Part shown: positions 1 through 8,990 of the stretch, one piece after another
How positions within the stretch are numbered: the stretch's first letter is position 1
Layout: each line of letters starts with the position of its first letter
DNA from: Parapedobacter luteus
GTDB taxonomy: Bacteria; Bacteroidota; Bacteroidia; Sphingobacteriales; Sphingobacteriaceae
NCBI RefSeq assembly: GCF_900168055.1
Contig: NZ_FUYS01000007.1
Location: 1-64,000, forward strand
Length of the DNA: 64,000 nt
Reading direction: 5' to 3'
Made by a program: the position numbers and the translations under genes
The notes under the pieces: model-generated
What the model saw: only the letters and a program-made list of their open reading frames with translations
Database searches by the model: none
Told to the model about the DNA's origin: nothing

Positions 1-441
1 CGGATGCGGCTCAATGACGGCCGGGTACTGCCGGCCTTCATCGGGCAGGCGCTGCGCGGGGAAGACCTCACCGTCTTCGGTGACGGCTCACAGACCCGTT
101 CATTCTGCTACGTGGACGACCAGGTGGAGGGCATCTACCGCCTGCTGCACAGTGATTACCCCTATCCGGTAAACATCGGTAACCCGGATGAAATCACCAT
201 CAAACAGTTCGGCGAGGAAATCATCAAGCTGACGGGCACTTCCCAGAAGCTGGTGTACAGGGAGCTGCCGGTAGACGACCCCAAGCAGCGGCGGCCGGAT
301 ATCACCAAGGCCAGGGAGCTGCTGGGTTGGGAACCCAAGGTAGGCCGTGAGGAGGGGCTACGCATCACGTATGCGTATTTCAAATCCTTGCCAGACAAGG
401 AAATCGAGCACAAAGACTTCACCTACTATAACAAACGATAA
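1..441 (+). CDS. UDP-glucuronate decarboxylase-like SDR epimerase, 3' part
   Basis: The reading frame is open at the left window edge, so only the C-terminal part (about 147 residues) is present. It contains the substrate-domain segment with [15 protein letters not shown], followed by VNIGNPDE and a C-terminal RRPDITKA...LGWEP stretch. These are typical of extended short-chain dehydrogenases acting on sugar nucleotides, and closest by pattern to UDP-glucuronate decarboxylase (UDP-xylose synthase). The Rossmann NAD-binding half and the YxxxK site lie outside the window. Its stop codon directly abuts the galE ATG, so the two genes are almost certainly one operon. A different NDP-sugar epimerase or dehydratase of the same fold cannot be excluded. 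Confidence 0.8.
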   Translation, partial: RMRLNDGRVLPAFIGQALRGEDLTVFGDGSQTRSFCYVDDQVEGIYRLLHSDYPYPVNIGNPDEITIKQFGEEIIKLTGTSQKLVYRELPVDDPKQRRPDITKARELLGWEPKVGREEGLRITYAYFKSLPDKEIEHKDFTYYNKR

Positions 442-1473
442 ATGGCTGAAATATTAGTAACAGGGGGTACAGGCTATATTGGATCCCATACCGTAGTCGA
501 GTTGCAGCAGGCGGGCTATACACCCGTGATCATCGACAATCTATCCAATTCGGACATCGGCGTATTGGAACAAATCCGTAAAATTACCGGCATCAAACCG
601 GAGTTTCATCAGTTCGACCTTTGTGACGAGGCGGCAGTCAGGCAGTTCATTGCCGATCATCCCAGCATCACGGGGATTATTCATTTCGCCGCATATAAGG
701 CCGTAGGAGAGTCTGTACGCGAGCCACTGAAATATTATCACAATAACTTTTTTTCGCTTATCAACCTGTTGAATGCCTATCAGGGCAAGCCTGTGAATTT
801 CGTGTTTTCGTCCAGCTGTACAGTGTATGGTCAGCCCGATAAGTTGCCTGTCACGGAGGCAGCCCCCGTGAAACGGGCAGAATCCCCCTATGGGAATACG
901 AAGCAGATCGCTGAAGAAATATTGGCTGAGACCGCTGCGGCCCTCAACAACTATAACATAATATCCCTCCGGTATTTCAATCCGGTGGGTGCCCATGAAA
1001 GTGCGCTTATTGGTGAGTTACCACTGGGCGTGCCGCAGAACCTGGTGCCATTCATTACACAGAGCGCCATCGGCAAGCGGGGCCCCATCACGGTATTCGG
1101 AAATGACTATAACACGCCGGATGGATCAGCCATCCGTGATTACATCCATGTGGTCGATCTGGCTAAAGCACATGTAGCAGCCATCAGGTTACTCGAAAAA
1201 GGCAATCCGAACGGCAACTACGATGTCTTTAATATCGGTACCGGCAGGGGCAATTCCGTGCTGGAAGTTATCAAGGCATTTGAGGGATCTACGGGTGTGA
1301 AGCTTAACTATCAGATAGGTCCCCGTCGTGCTGGCGACGTAGAACAGGTATGGGGCGATGTATCCAAATCGGCCACCGAATTGGGGTGGAAAGCGGAGCT
1401 GGGTATCGAAGAAATGATGCGTTCGGCATGGAAATGGGAGCAGTATTTGAAGGATAACCCCCTAAAGGATTAA
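442..1473 (+). CDS. galE: UDP-glucose 4-epimerase
   Basis: A 343-residue extended SDR enzyme that interconverts UDP-glucose and UDP-galactose in the cytoplasm. The NAD-binding glycine motif GGTGYIG is at residues 8-14. The catalytic Ser lies in the SSS stretch near 123-125, with Tyr150 and Lys154 forming the YxxxK pair. The conserved segment RYFNPVGAHESALIGE and the C-terminal region with RRAGDVEQVWGD fit GalE rather than RfbB. The length is normal for the family. The ATG follows the upstream stop codon with no gap, which indicates translational coupling. Together with its neighbours it supplies sugar nucleotides for surface polysaccharide. Confidence 0.95.
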   Translation: MAEILVTGGTGYIGSHTVVELQQAGYTPVIIDNLSNSDIGVLEQIRKITGIKPEFHQFDLCDEAAVRQFIADHPSITGIIHFAAYKAVGESVREPLKYYHNNFFSLINLLNAYQGKPVNFVFSSSCTVYGQPDKLPVTEAAPVKRAESPYGNTKQIAEEILAETAAALNNYNIISLRYFNPVGAHESALIGELPLGVPQNLVPFITQSAIGKRGPITVFGNDYNTPDGSAIRDYIHVVDLAKAHVAAIRLLEKGNPNGNYDVFNIGTGRGNSVLEVIKAFEGSTGVKLNYQIGPRRAGDVEQVWGDVSKSATELGWKAELGIEEMMRSAWKWEQYLKDNPLKD

Positions 1474-1478
1474 TTTTG
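1446..1478 (+). promoter_or_regulatory. Bacteroidota-type promoter for rfbB
   Basis: TTTG at 1446-1449 and TAATTTTG at 1471-1478 are separated by 21 bp and match the -33/-7 pattern TTTG...TAnnTTTG of the Bacteroidota primary sigma factor. It overlaps the last codons of galE and lies about 53 bp before the rfbB ATG, so rfbB can be transcribed independently of galE. Found by pattern only. Confidence 0.5.
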
Positions 1479-1531
1479 CAAGGTGAAATAATTCAGGTAA
1501 GCTTCTTGCGCCTGAAAAATGTATGTCATAA

Positions 1532-2584
1532 ATGAAGAAAATCATCATAACAGGTGGCGCCGGCTTCATCGGATCGCATGTGGTGCGCCGATTCGTAACG
1601 ACTTATCCGGACTACCAAATCATCAATCTCGATAACCTCACGTATGCCGGTAATCTGGCCAATCTTCGCGATGTAGAAGATCGACCAAATTACCGGTTTG
1701 TCAAAGGGGATATCACCGATGCACAATTTATCGATGGTTTGTTTACCGCAGAACAACCGGATGCTGTCATCCACCTCGCGGCTGAATCGCATGTAGACCG
1801 CTCGATAAGCAACCCGATAGACTTTGTATTGACCAACGTGGTGGGCACAGTCGTGCTATTGAATGCTGCCCGGAAACATTGGCAGGGCGCTTACCCTGCG
1901 CATCGGTTTTACCATGTATCTACAGATGAGGTATACGGAGCTTTAGGCGATACCGGTATGTTCACGGAGGAGACCAAATACGATCCGCATTCCCCTTATT
2001 CGGCCTCCAAGGCTTCTTCGGATCATTTTGTACGCGCCTATCACGATACTTATGGTATTGATACCGTCATTTCTAACTGCTCTAACAATTATGGGTCGCA
2101 TCATTTTCCGGAAAAGCTTATCCCGTTGGCAATCAATAATATCAAGGGCAACAAGCCCGTGCCGGTATATGGTAAGGGAGAGAATGTGCGCGATTGGCTG
2201 TGGGTGGAAGATCATGCTCGTGCAATTGATGTGATTTTTCACAAGGCGGCATCGGGAGAGACCTATAATATTGGCGGGCACAACGAATGGAAAAACATAG
2301 ACCTCATTCGATTGCTTTGCAATATTATGGATCGCAAATTGGGGCGGGCAGCAGGTGAATCAGCCAAGTTGATTACCTTCGTGAAAGACCGTGCCGGCCA
2401 TGACCTTCGCTATGCGATCGACGCAACAAAGCTGAAGCGGGATCTCGGTTGGGAACCTAGTTTGCAGTTTGAAGAAGGGCTGGAAAAAACAGTCGATTGG
2501 TATTTAGCCAATGAAGAGTGGTTGCAAGACGTTACCTCTGGGCACTATCAGCAATACTACGAAGAGCAATACACAAGCCGTTAA
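1532..2584 (+). CDS. rfbB: dTDP-glucose 4,6-dehydratase
   Basis: A 350-residue NAD-dependent dehydratase that converts dTDP-glucose to dTDP-4-keto-6-deoxyglucose, the second step towards dTDP-L-rhamnose and related deoxysugars. GGAGFIG is at residues 8-14. The catalytic Thr131-Asp132-Glu133 triad sits in the HVSTDEVYG motif, and Tyr156/Lys160 form YxxxK. The DE pair after Thr separates it from plain epimerases. The other rhamnose genes (rfbA, rfbC, rfbD) are not in this window. Its stop overlaps by 4 bp the stop of the convergent lipoprotein gene. Confidence 0.95.
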   Translation: MKKIIITGGAGFIGSHVVRRFVTTYPDYQIINLDNLTYAGNLANLRDVEDRPNYRFVKGDITDAQFIDGLFTAEQPDAVIHLAAESHVDRSISNPIDFVLTNVVGTVVLLNAARKHWQGAYPAHRFYHVSTDEVYGALGDTGMFTEETKYDPHSPYSASKASSDHFVRAYHDTYGIDTVISNCSNNYGSHHFPEKLIPLAINNIKGNKPVPVYGKGENVRDWLWVEDHARAIDVIFHKAASGETYNIGGHNEWKNIDLIRLLCNIMDRKLGRAAGESAKLITFVKDRAGHDLRYAIDATKLKRDLGWEPSLQFEEGLEKTVDWYLANEEWLQDVTSGHYQQYYEEQYTSR

Positions 2585-3291
2585 CGCGATGGGATAATTC
2601 CGTTGCTGATGAGTAGGTTGGCGTCGACCTGCTTGTCTATCCGGATGTAACCCGGATAATTGATTTGTTTATTGCCTAATGCAAGCGTGGGTTTGATACT
2701 GAAGGTTAAGTTGATTTTTTCATCCGTTGCCCCGCTTTGTGCACGTTGGATAAATGAAAGCAGCTTATCCAGTGTCTGCTTGTCTGAAAGGAATTTATAC
2801 ACATTGGTCTGCAATTTTACCGGTACGGTGATTGTTTCCCCTGGGCGTATTGCTATCGGTAAATCCGAAGTGCCGTCAAGCACTTCCTTATCTTCGATCG
2901 CTATTTTATAGGCAAATTGGTTGATTCCGGCGAGGTTACTCGTCGGGTTGGTGATTTGGATATTCAGTATGCCCGAAAGTGGAACATCTCGGTTTAAGAA
3001 CCCCAACGCTACACCGGGAAGGCGGCTTACATCTACCCGACCATTTGCAACAAACTTATTGATGTCCGTACCAGCCAAAAATACACTATCAGCAGATACA
3101 AACTCATAACGGCATTTTTCCAAGGCCTTCAATGCTTTGGCTTGTTTATCCAGCGTGCATGACGCGGTAAGAAACAATATGCCGATAATCATTAGCGAAG
3201 CCTTAATGATGCGGTTGGGCCAATCGGCTTTTACTGTCCAGCCATTTGTCCGTATTGTCTTGTCTTGTTTACGCAATGTCACGCTTTCCAT
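2581..3291 (-). CDS. LEA type 2-like lipoprotein
   Basis: A 236-residue predicted lipoprotein. A hydrophobic stretch ends in the lipobox LTASC around residue 45, so the ORF start gives an unusually long signal region. A start at an internal Met (MIIGILFL) would lose the positive n-region, so I keep the outer ATG with reservation. The mature part contains repeated beta-rich segments (GILNIQITNPTSNLAGINQFAYKI and PGETITVPVKLQTN) resembling LEA/WHy-type domains that occur in Bacteroidota envelope lipoproteins. The function is unknown. It converges on rfbB with a 4-bp stop overlap, leaving no room for a terminator between them. Confidence 0.7.
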   Translation of the reverse strand: MESVTLRKQDKTIRTNGWTVKADWPNRIIKASLMIIGILFLTASCTLDKQAKALKALEKCRYEFVSADSVFLAGTDINKFVANGRVDVSRLPGVALGFLNRDVPLSGILNIQITNPTSNLAGINQFAYKIAIEDKEVLDGTSDLPIAIRPGETITVPVKLQTNVYKFLSDKQTLDKLLSFIQRAQSGATDEKINLTFSIKPTLALGNKQINYPGYIRIDKQVDANLLISNGIIPSR

Positions 3292-3316
3292 ACAATTTCC
3301 TATGCGTTTGCAAAAT

Positions 3317-3360
3317 AGTAAAAAAGGAGCGATCTTTATCTATGATCGCCCCTTTTTACT
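3317..3360 (-). terminator. Rho-independent terminator
   Basis: Nearly perfect inverted repeat: the left arm 3317-3334 pairs with 3344-3360 around a 9-nt loop. On the minus strand it gives a GC-containing stem (GATCGC core) followed by a run of six T. It sits just after the stop of the small lipoprotein gene at 3365, separating it from the LEA-like gene. Confidence 0.85.
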
Positions 3361-3364
3361 AAAA

Positions 3365-3742
3365 TTACCGGCTGCAATCCGCGGTCCAAGTGCCGCGGTC
3401 GTTCGTTACCAGCATGTTGAGTGAACTTGCTGTAATGGTAATGCCCGTGAGTCCGTCTCCAATACTGACATAGGTATTGTTATCGCCACTTTCGAAGCGC
3501 ACACCGGTAAGATCCGGTATACCGCTACCGAAGACAAAGGTATAAGAATCACCGACTTTTGTTACCGTTACACGGCCATCTTCATCAGCGATGGTCCGCT
3601 CGTTGTCGTTGAAGGTTATTGTACCTTCGTAGGTGCCTACAAACAGGTCCCTATCAGCAGGATCAGTATCCTTGTCACATGAAACTAAAAACATCAAGGC
3701 AGCTATTACCAATCCTCCAAACATGATCATTTGATTTTTCAT
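3365..3742 (-). CDS. Small lipoprotein of unknown function
   Basis: About 125 residues when started at the ATG encoding MKNQMIMFGG, which gives a compact signal peptide ending in FLVSC. An upstream in-frame ATG at 3790 would add 16 polar residues before the signal, so it is less likely. The mature domain starts with an acidic linker (DKDTDPADRD), followed by a beta-rich segment (LFVGTYEGTITFND...VTVTKVGDSYTFVFGSG) that looks like a lipocalin-like or beta-barrel fold. The C-terminal TWTADC cysteine may be free or form a disulfide. A strong terminator follows. No specific function can be assigned. Confidence 0.65.
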   Translation of the reverse strand: MKNQMIMFGGLVIAALMFLVSCDKDTDPADRDLFVGTYEGTITFNDNERTIADEDGRVTVTKVGDSYTFVFGSGIPDLTGVRFESGDNNTYVSIGDGLTGITITASSLNMLVTNDRGTWTADCSR

Positions 3743-4038
3743 CTGTATAACCTTTCTTTTTTGTTTTACAGGAAAAAAGGCAAAGCTCATGCCACAGGGC
3801 CAGACTGCTCCCCGACTGCTGTTAGACTGCTGCGCGGCGCAGGGCTATCTAAGTGCCGTGGGCTGGCTGTCAGCTCGCTGTTTTGCGCGCCCTTACCGCA
3901 AGCCGACCGCAGGCTGATAGCCAACTGACTCCTCCGTGCTGCGGTGCGTTGTAGCTTCAGGTAGTCGGCGGTCAAACCGTGAAAGACGTATGAAAGTTTC
4001 GAAAAACAAATCGCACGGCTCAGCCTGCTTTTAAGCGG

Positions 4039-4419
4039 TCAAAAATCACGCTCGGTACTGGAGTGTTCAGTGTGTGTCTGCCTGATTCGTTTTCCATTCA
4101 CGATAAAGAAATAAATCAGGAAGCCCAGTGCAATAAACGTACCTTCGATGCCATAGGGCAGGGGCGAATCGTATTCGTACGGCACATATTCGAGCACGAT
4201 AAGTCCAATGCCCGCAAACAGCAGGATAAGCCCCCACTTCAGCGAACTTGCCTTATTGTCTGCTCTGCTGGAAAACAGCCCTTTGATGAATCGCTCGTCG
4301 GTGAGGCCTGAGGCGACAATACGCGAGCGCAGACGATATTTTAATATCGTTTCGATTATGTATGCGACAGTGAAGAATACGATTCCTGTCAACAGGATTG
4401 GTACAAGATGGACATTCAT
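4039..4419 (-). CDS. DUF6249-like membrane protein
   Basis: A 126-residue protein with three hydrophobic helices (about residues 5-24, 60-78 and 92-108). Charged residues lie between helices 1 and 2, including ETILKYRLRSRI. The pattern of a short N-terminal helix, a basic cytoplasmic loop and two closely spaced C-terminal helices matches the small DUF6249-type membrane proteins. In Bacteroidota these often sit beside ECF sigma factor genes, as here. It is divergently oriented from the sigma factor gene at 4532, so the two may share the intergenic promoter region. Function unknown. Confidence 0.65.
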   Translation of the reverse strand: MNVHLVPILLTGIVFFTVAYIIETILKYRLRSRIVASGLTDERFIKGLFSSRADNKASSLKWGLILLFAGIGLIVLEYVPYEYDSPLPYGIEGTFIALGFLIYFFIVNGKRIRQTHTEHSSTERDF

Positions 4420-4531
4420 GTCAATTAAATTTTAATGTTGCCCGTGTGACGATTCGTAACCGAAGAAAGTTGCAATTATTTTAATTTTCTTTTTTTGAAA
4501 CCTGTGGTTATCCGATATCGTCTAACGGGCA

Positions 4532-5083
4532 ATGATGTATTCGGACCACGAACTGATTGCGAAAATTAATGCAGGGAACCTGCATGCATTCAGGTTGCTG
4601 GTTAGTATGAATGAGCGATTGGTGTTGAGCATGGTACGGCGGGTGATCAAGGACGAGGAAAACGTGAAAGACGTCTGTCAAGAGGTATTTATTAAGGTGT
4701 ATAAAAATCTCAAACACTTCAAGCAGGAAAGCAAGCTTTCTACTTGGATTGCTCGGATTGCTTATCACACCAGCTTGGATTACCTTAAAAGTGCAAGGCA
4801 TAGGGAGTCGCTCATTGACCGTACCGAAGACTACCGCGACACGCTCGCAAGCACAGCGCATCCCGGACAGACCTTGGATCAAAAAGAAATGCGTACTTTT
4901 ATTTTGAAAATGATTGACCAGCTGCCGGAAAATTATCGGCTAGTGGTTAATCTTTTCCACATCGATGATTATTCTTATCAGGAAATTGTAGAAATCACGG
5001 GCTTGTCAGAAGGTACGATAAAGAGCCACTTGTTCCGGGCGAGGAAATTGCTAAAGGACAAATTGGCTTACCTGGTAAAATAG
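4532..5083 (+). CDS. RNA polymerase ECF sigma factor
   Basis: A 183-residue sigma-70 family protein with only regions 2 and 4. Region 2 contains DVCQEVFIKVYKNLKHF and STWIARIAYHTSLDYLK, residues about 45-90. Region 4 contains LPENYRLVVNLFHID, then the helix-turn-helix YQEIVEITGLSEGTIKSHL near residues 145-175. This is the SigE/RpoE-like ECF architecture. Two ATG codons are adjacent at 4532 and 4535; either may start. The next gene follows after 9 bp with a clear AGGAG site, so they form one operon and the small membrane protein is probably the regulator of this sigma factor. Confidence 0.9.
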   Translation: MMYSDHELIAKINAGNLHAFRLLVSMNERLVLSMVRRVIKDEENVKDVCQEVFIKVYKNLKHFKQESKLSTWIARIAYHTSLDYLKSARHRESLIDRTEDYRDTLASTAHPGQTLDQKEMRTFILKMIDQLPENYRLVVNLFHIDDYSYQEIVEITGLSEGTIKSHLFRARKLLKDKLAYLVK

Positions 5084-5092
5084 GAGAAGCTT

Positions 5093-5500
5093 ATGAAATT
5101 GACAAATGAACAATTGAGCAAACTGCTACGAGAACAAGCCGGAGCCGAACAACGGCCGCTCACCGCAACAGATATTGATGCTTACACACAGCTCTTCGAA
5201 TCGCTTGCTCAGGAAGCACTAGCGGCAAACCAGGAACAGCCCGTCGGGCTGTTGGATGAGGTGATGGCAGAAATCGTTCTGCTACAGGAAAAAAAGGATC
5301 GTCGTACGGATGCGCTTAACCTTATTTTGGGCGTCGGCTGTGGATTGATAGCGATAGCCGTGTTTTATTACGTGGTGGACTTGCCGCGGTTTAAAGCCGC
5401 CTTGCTTTGGTTGTGGGCTTATTTGCCAATCATTGGATTTGCAATCCTTGCGGTATGCGCCATCCAGTTTGCAGATCGGAAGTGGGTATGGAAAAGGTGA
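5093..5500 (+). CDS. Small two-helix membrane protein, putative sigma-factor partner
   Basis: A 135-residue protein preceded by a good Shine-Dalgarno (AGGAG, 6 bp before the ATG), unusual for this window. Residues 1-75 are acidic and soluble. Two transmembrane helices follow at about 78-97 and 103-124, and the C-terminus is positively charged (DRKWVWKR). It lies 9 bp after the ECF sigma gene. The layout of a cytoplasmic N-terminal domain plus membrane anchor fits an anti-sigma factor, but I see no zinc-binding HxxxCxxC motif and no periplasmic domain. Its role as anti-sigma is inferred from position only. Confidence 0.65.
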   Translation: MKLTNEQLSKLLREQAGAEQRPLTATDIDAYTQLFESLAQEALAANQEQPVGLLDEVMAEIVLLQEKKDRRTDALNLILGVGCGLIAIAVFYYVVDLPRFKAALLWLWAYLPIIGFAILAVCAIQFADRKWVWKR

Positions 5501-5540
5501 TAGGGCTTCCCGGTATGTGCCCTTCGATGACATTTTTCAG

Positions 5541-5571
5541 TTTAATATCGCCAATTTTTTCCGTACCTTTG
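5541..5571 (+). promoter_or_regulatory. Bacteroidota-type promoter for mfd
   Basis: A -7 element TACCTTTG at 5564-5571 with a weaker -33 (TTTA, 5541-5544) 19 bp upstream. It places transcription start within about 10 bp of the GTG at 5586, which supports that start over the longer upstream reading frame. Confidence 0.55.
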
Positions 5572-5585
5572 CCCCGTTTTTAGAC

Positions 5586-8500
5586 GTGGGTATAGGTGAC
5601 ATTTTAGCGAGGTATCAGCAAAGCGACAATATACGCGCTTTAGCGAAGGCATTGCACGGCAAAAACCCGAGAATCCGGCTGCGCGGACTAATCGGGTCAG
5701 CAGATGCGATGGTAGCGGTGGCATGTTATCAGCTGCAGGAGCGCCCCATGGTTTTTGTGTTGCCCAACCACGAAGACGCTTCTTACTTTCTGAGTGATTT
5801 GGAAGGTTTGCTGGATAGACAAGTGTTATTTTTCCCAGCATCTTATCGCAAAGCCTTTGACTTCACGCAGACTGACAGTGCGCACGTCTTGCAGCGTGCC
5901 GAAACACTCAGCACGCTTAATCATACGACCGAACTGCCCAAAATGGTGGTCACCTATCCCGAGGCATTGGCCGAGAAGGTGATCAACCGGAAGGATTTGG
6001 AAAAGAATACGCTTGAAATCACCCAAAGTAGCAACCTGGATATCGAATTTATAAACGAATTTTTGCAGGAGTATGAGTTTGAGCGTGTAGACTTCGTATA
6101 CGAGCCGGGGCAGTATGCCATCCGGGGTGGCATTGTGGATATCTTTTCGTTCTCCAATGATCTGCCCTACCGCATCGAGTTTTTCGGCAATGATATAGAA
6201 AGCATCCGCACATTTGATGTGGAGAGCCAGCTTTCGGTGAGCAAGATACATACCGTGACGATTGTGCCGAACGTCCAGGCCAAGTTCCTCACCGAGGGAA
6301 ATATCTCGTTACTGGAATACATCTCGGCAGATTCAGCAATCTGGTTTGAAGATGTGCAGTTCACACTGGATGTGATGGCCAAAGGCTATAAGCGTGCAGG
6401 CGAGTTGTGGAAGGCTCTCCCTGATGCAGACAAACAGCAAAATCCGGAGTGGATAGACCCACGGTACAGTTTCATCGACGAGAAGAACCTCGCGGCTATG
6501 CTGCACGACTTTGCGGTGGTGGAGTTTGGTAAGCAGTTTTTTTACCAGCCAACCGAAACTATTGCGTTTGATCAGCGGCCGCAGCCGTCCTTTAATAAAG
6601 ACTTCAGCTTGCTCATCCATAACTTTAAGGAAAACGAGAAAGCGCAGATCCAAAACTGTATTTTTGCCGACTCACCCAAACAAATTGAACGCCTACTGGC
6701 CATCTTGGAGGACTTGGATAAGTCGGTGACATTTACGCCTATCAATACGGCGTTGAGGGAAGGATTTTTGGATGTCGAGCTGGGGATTGCTTGTTATACG
6801 GACCACCAAGTATTTGACCGCTATTATAAATACAAGCGAAAAAAAGGATATGAGCGATCGCAGGCAATTACACTCAAAGAGTTGCGTGAGCTAAAACCGG
6901 GTGATTATATCACTCATATCGATCATGGCATCGGCAAATATGCGGGGTTGGAAAAAGTCGAGGTCAATGGAAAGATGCAGGAGATGATTCGACTGGTGTA
7001 TGCCGACAATGACCTGCTGTATGTCAATATCAACTCGCTGAACCGTATTTCCAAATATACAGGCAAGGAAGGGACAGTGCCCAAAATGAACAAATTGGGG
7101 ACTGATACGTGGGACAAGCTCAAGAAAACCACTAAAAAAAAAGTTAAGGACATCGCGCGGGATCTAATTAAGCTTTACGCCCAGCGCAAGGCACAGACCG
7201 GCAACGCCTTTAGCCCTGATACCTACTTGCAGACCGAGTTGGAAGCGTCTTTTATCTATGAAGATACGCCCGACCAAGAGAAGGCAACGGCAGATGTGAA
7301 GCGTGACATGGAATCGCCCCACCCGATGGATCGATTAGTGTGTGGTGATGTGGGCTTCGGCAAGACGGAGGTCGCCATTAGAGCAGCATTTAAAGCCGTA
7401 GCGGATAGCAAACAGGTGGCGGTACTCGTACCGACGACGATTTTGGCTATGCAGCATTACCGTACATTTTCCGAGCGGCTTAAGGGCTTTCCGTGCACGA
7501 TTGACTATATCAACCGGTTTAAGACTACCAAAGAGATCAAGGAAACTTTGGCCCGGCTGGCCGATGGTAAACTGGATATTATCATCGGTACGCATCGCTT
7601 GGTGAGCAAGGATGTCAAATTTAAGGATCTCGGCTTAATGATCGTGGACGAAGAACAAAAGTTCGGGGTAGGCGTCAAGGAGAAGCTCAAGAAACTTCGT
7701 GCCAATGTGGATGCGCTCACACTCACCGCAACACCGATACCGCGTACATTGCATTTTTCGCTGATGGGCGCACGCGACCTGAGTATCATCAATACGCCGC
7801 CGCCCAATAGACAACCGGTGCAAACTGAGCTGCACGTTTTTAATGAGACCTTGATACAGGAAGTCGTTTCTTATGAAATTGAACGCGGTGGGCAAGTATT
7901 TTTCATCCACAACCGCGTGGCTGACCTGCCGCAGTTGGGCAATCTTATCAAGAAACTGGTGCCTGATGCCCGTGTAGGCGTGGCTCACGGGCAGCTGGAA
8001 GGCGATGCCCTGGAAGATGTAATGCTCAAATTTATCAATCACAACTACGACGTGCTGGTAGCTACTACCATCATTGAGGCCGGGCTGGATATCCCCAACG
8101 CCAATACGATCATCATCAACCATGCCCATATGTTTGGCTTAAGCGATTTGCACCAGATGCGTGGCCGTGTAGGGCGTACCAATAAGAAAGCGTTTTGTTA
8201 CCTGCTGAGCCCGCCGCTTTCCACGCTTACTTCGGAGGCATATAAGCGACTCAGTGCGATTGAGGAGTTTTCCGAGTTGGGCAGTGGCTTCAACGTAGCC
8301 ATGCGCGACCTCGATATCCGAGGCAGTGGCAACCTGCTGGGGGCTGAACAAAGTGGGTTCATCGCCGAAATTGGGTTTGAAATGTATCATAAGATATTGG
8401 ATGAGGCAATACAGGAGTTGAAAGATGACGAGTTTTCGGATTTGTTCGATGACGTAAAGCCGCGCGAGTTCGTGCCGTTTACTCAAATTGATACCGATCT

Positions 8501-8918
8501 GGAGGTGCTTATTCCGGATGAGTATGTGACCAATGTCGCCGAGCGCTATAATCTGTACAACGAAATTGCTAAATTGGAAAACGAGCAGCAGCTCGATGCA
8601 TTCAAGCAGTCGCTTCGGGACCGTTTTGGACCAGTACCACGCCAAGTGGAAGAATTGCTCAATACCTTGCGCCTCCAATGGTTGGGCCGGGAAATTGGAT
8701 TGGAGAAAATCTCCTACAAAAACAATTTGCTGCGGGGTTACTTTGCTACCAATCCCGGCTATTTCGAAAGTGACCGCTTTGGTAAGGTGCTCCAGTTCGT
8801 GCAGCAAAACCCTACTATTTGCAACCTGAAAGAAGTAAAGGGCGCTCTCCGCATTGCCTTTGAGCATGTGCCTGATATAAATCACGCCATCGATATTTTG
8901 AGGGACATGGCAGCTTAA
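5586..8918 (+). CDS. mfd: Transcription-repair coupling factor
   Basis: A roughly 1110-residue Mfd. The ATPase displaces stalled RNA polymerase and recruits UvrA to lesions. In order: an N-terminal UvrB-like region; a CarD-like polymerase-interaction domain around residues 430-510 (LKPGDYITHIDHGIGKYAGL); the RecG-like helicase with Walker A GDVGFGKTE near 585-593; the DEEQ box near 686; the TATPIPRT motif; and the TRG/C-terminal domain. The frame is open back to 5433, but that would overlap the preceding gene. Family N-termini begin close to the segment GIGDILARYQQ, and a promoter -7 sits at 5564-5571, so I choose GTG 5586. There is no Shine-Dalgarno site. Confidence 0.93.
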   Translation: MGIGDILARYQQSDNIRALAKALHGKNPRIRLRGLIGSADAMVAVACYQLQERPMVFVLPNHEDASYFLSDLEGLLDRQVLFFPASYRKAFDFTQTDSAHVLQRAETLSTLNHTTELPKMVVTYPEALAEKVINRKDLEKNTLEITQSSNLDIEFINEFLQEYEFERVDFVYEPGQYAIRGGIVDIFSFSNDLPYRIEFFGNDIESIRTFDVESQLSVSKIHTVTIVPNVQAKFLTEGNISLLEYISADSAIWFEDVQFTLDVMAKGYKRAGELWKALPDADKQQNPEWIDPRYSFIDEKNLAAMLHDFAVVEFGKQFFYQPTETIAFDQRPQPSFNKDFSLLIHNFKENEKAQIQNCIFADSPKQIERLLAILEDLDKSVTFTPINTALREGFLDVELGIACYTDHQVFDRYYKYKRKKGYERSQAITLKELRELKPGDYITHIDHGIGKYAGLEKVEVNGKMQEMIRLVYADNDLLYVNINSLNRISKYTGKEGTVPKMNKLGTDTWDKLKKTTKKKVKDIARDLIKLYAQRKAQTGNAFSPDTYLQTELEASFIYEDTPDQEKATADVKRDMESPHPMDRLVCGDVGFGKTEVAIRAAFKAVADSKQVAVLVPTTILAMQHYRTFSERLKGFPCTIDYINRFKTTKEIKETLARLADGKLDIIIGTHRLVSKDVKFKDLGLMIVDEEQKFGVGVKEKLKKLRANVDALTLTATPIPRTLHFSLMGARDLSIINTPPPNRQPVQTELHVFNETLIQEVVSYEIERGGQVFFIHNRVADLPQLGNLIKKLVPDARVGVAHGQLEGDALEDVMLKFINHNYDVLVATTIIEAGLDIPNANTIIINHAHMFGLSDLHQMRGRVGRTNKKAFCYLLSPPLSTLTSEAYKRLSAIEEFSELGSGFNVAMRDLDIRGSGNLLGAEQSGFIAEIGFEMYHKILDEAIQELKDDEFSDLFDDVKPREFVPFTQIDTDLEVLIPDEYVTNVAERYNLYNEIAKLENEQQLDAFKQSLRDRFGPVPRQVEELLNTLRLQWLGREIGLEKISYKNNLLRGYFATNPGYFESDRFGKVLQFVQQNPTICNLKEVKGALRIAFEHVPDINHAIDILRDMAA

Positions 8919-8990
8919 ACGGAACTGTCGCCGTCACGTTGGTAATAGCGAGTATGACCACTGTCTCTGGGGGCTATGTGCCGGCGTAGT

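Noticed and set aside
3371-3382. 12-bp identity with 14397-14408 (GCTGCAATCCGC)
   Set aside because: Both encode an ADCS-like protein end on the minus strand, but the flanks do not match, so a shared repeat is not supported.
3787-3975. 62-residue minus-strand ORF between two small genes
   Set aside because: It overlaps the upstream end of the lipoprotein ORF, is rich in Ser, Arg and Pro with no motif or signal, and has no ribosome site. It looks like a chance frame in a GC-rich spacer.
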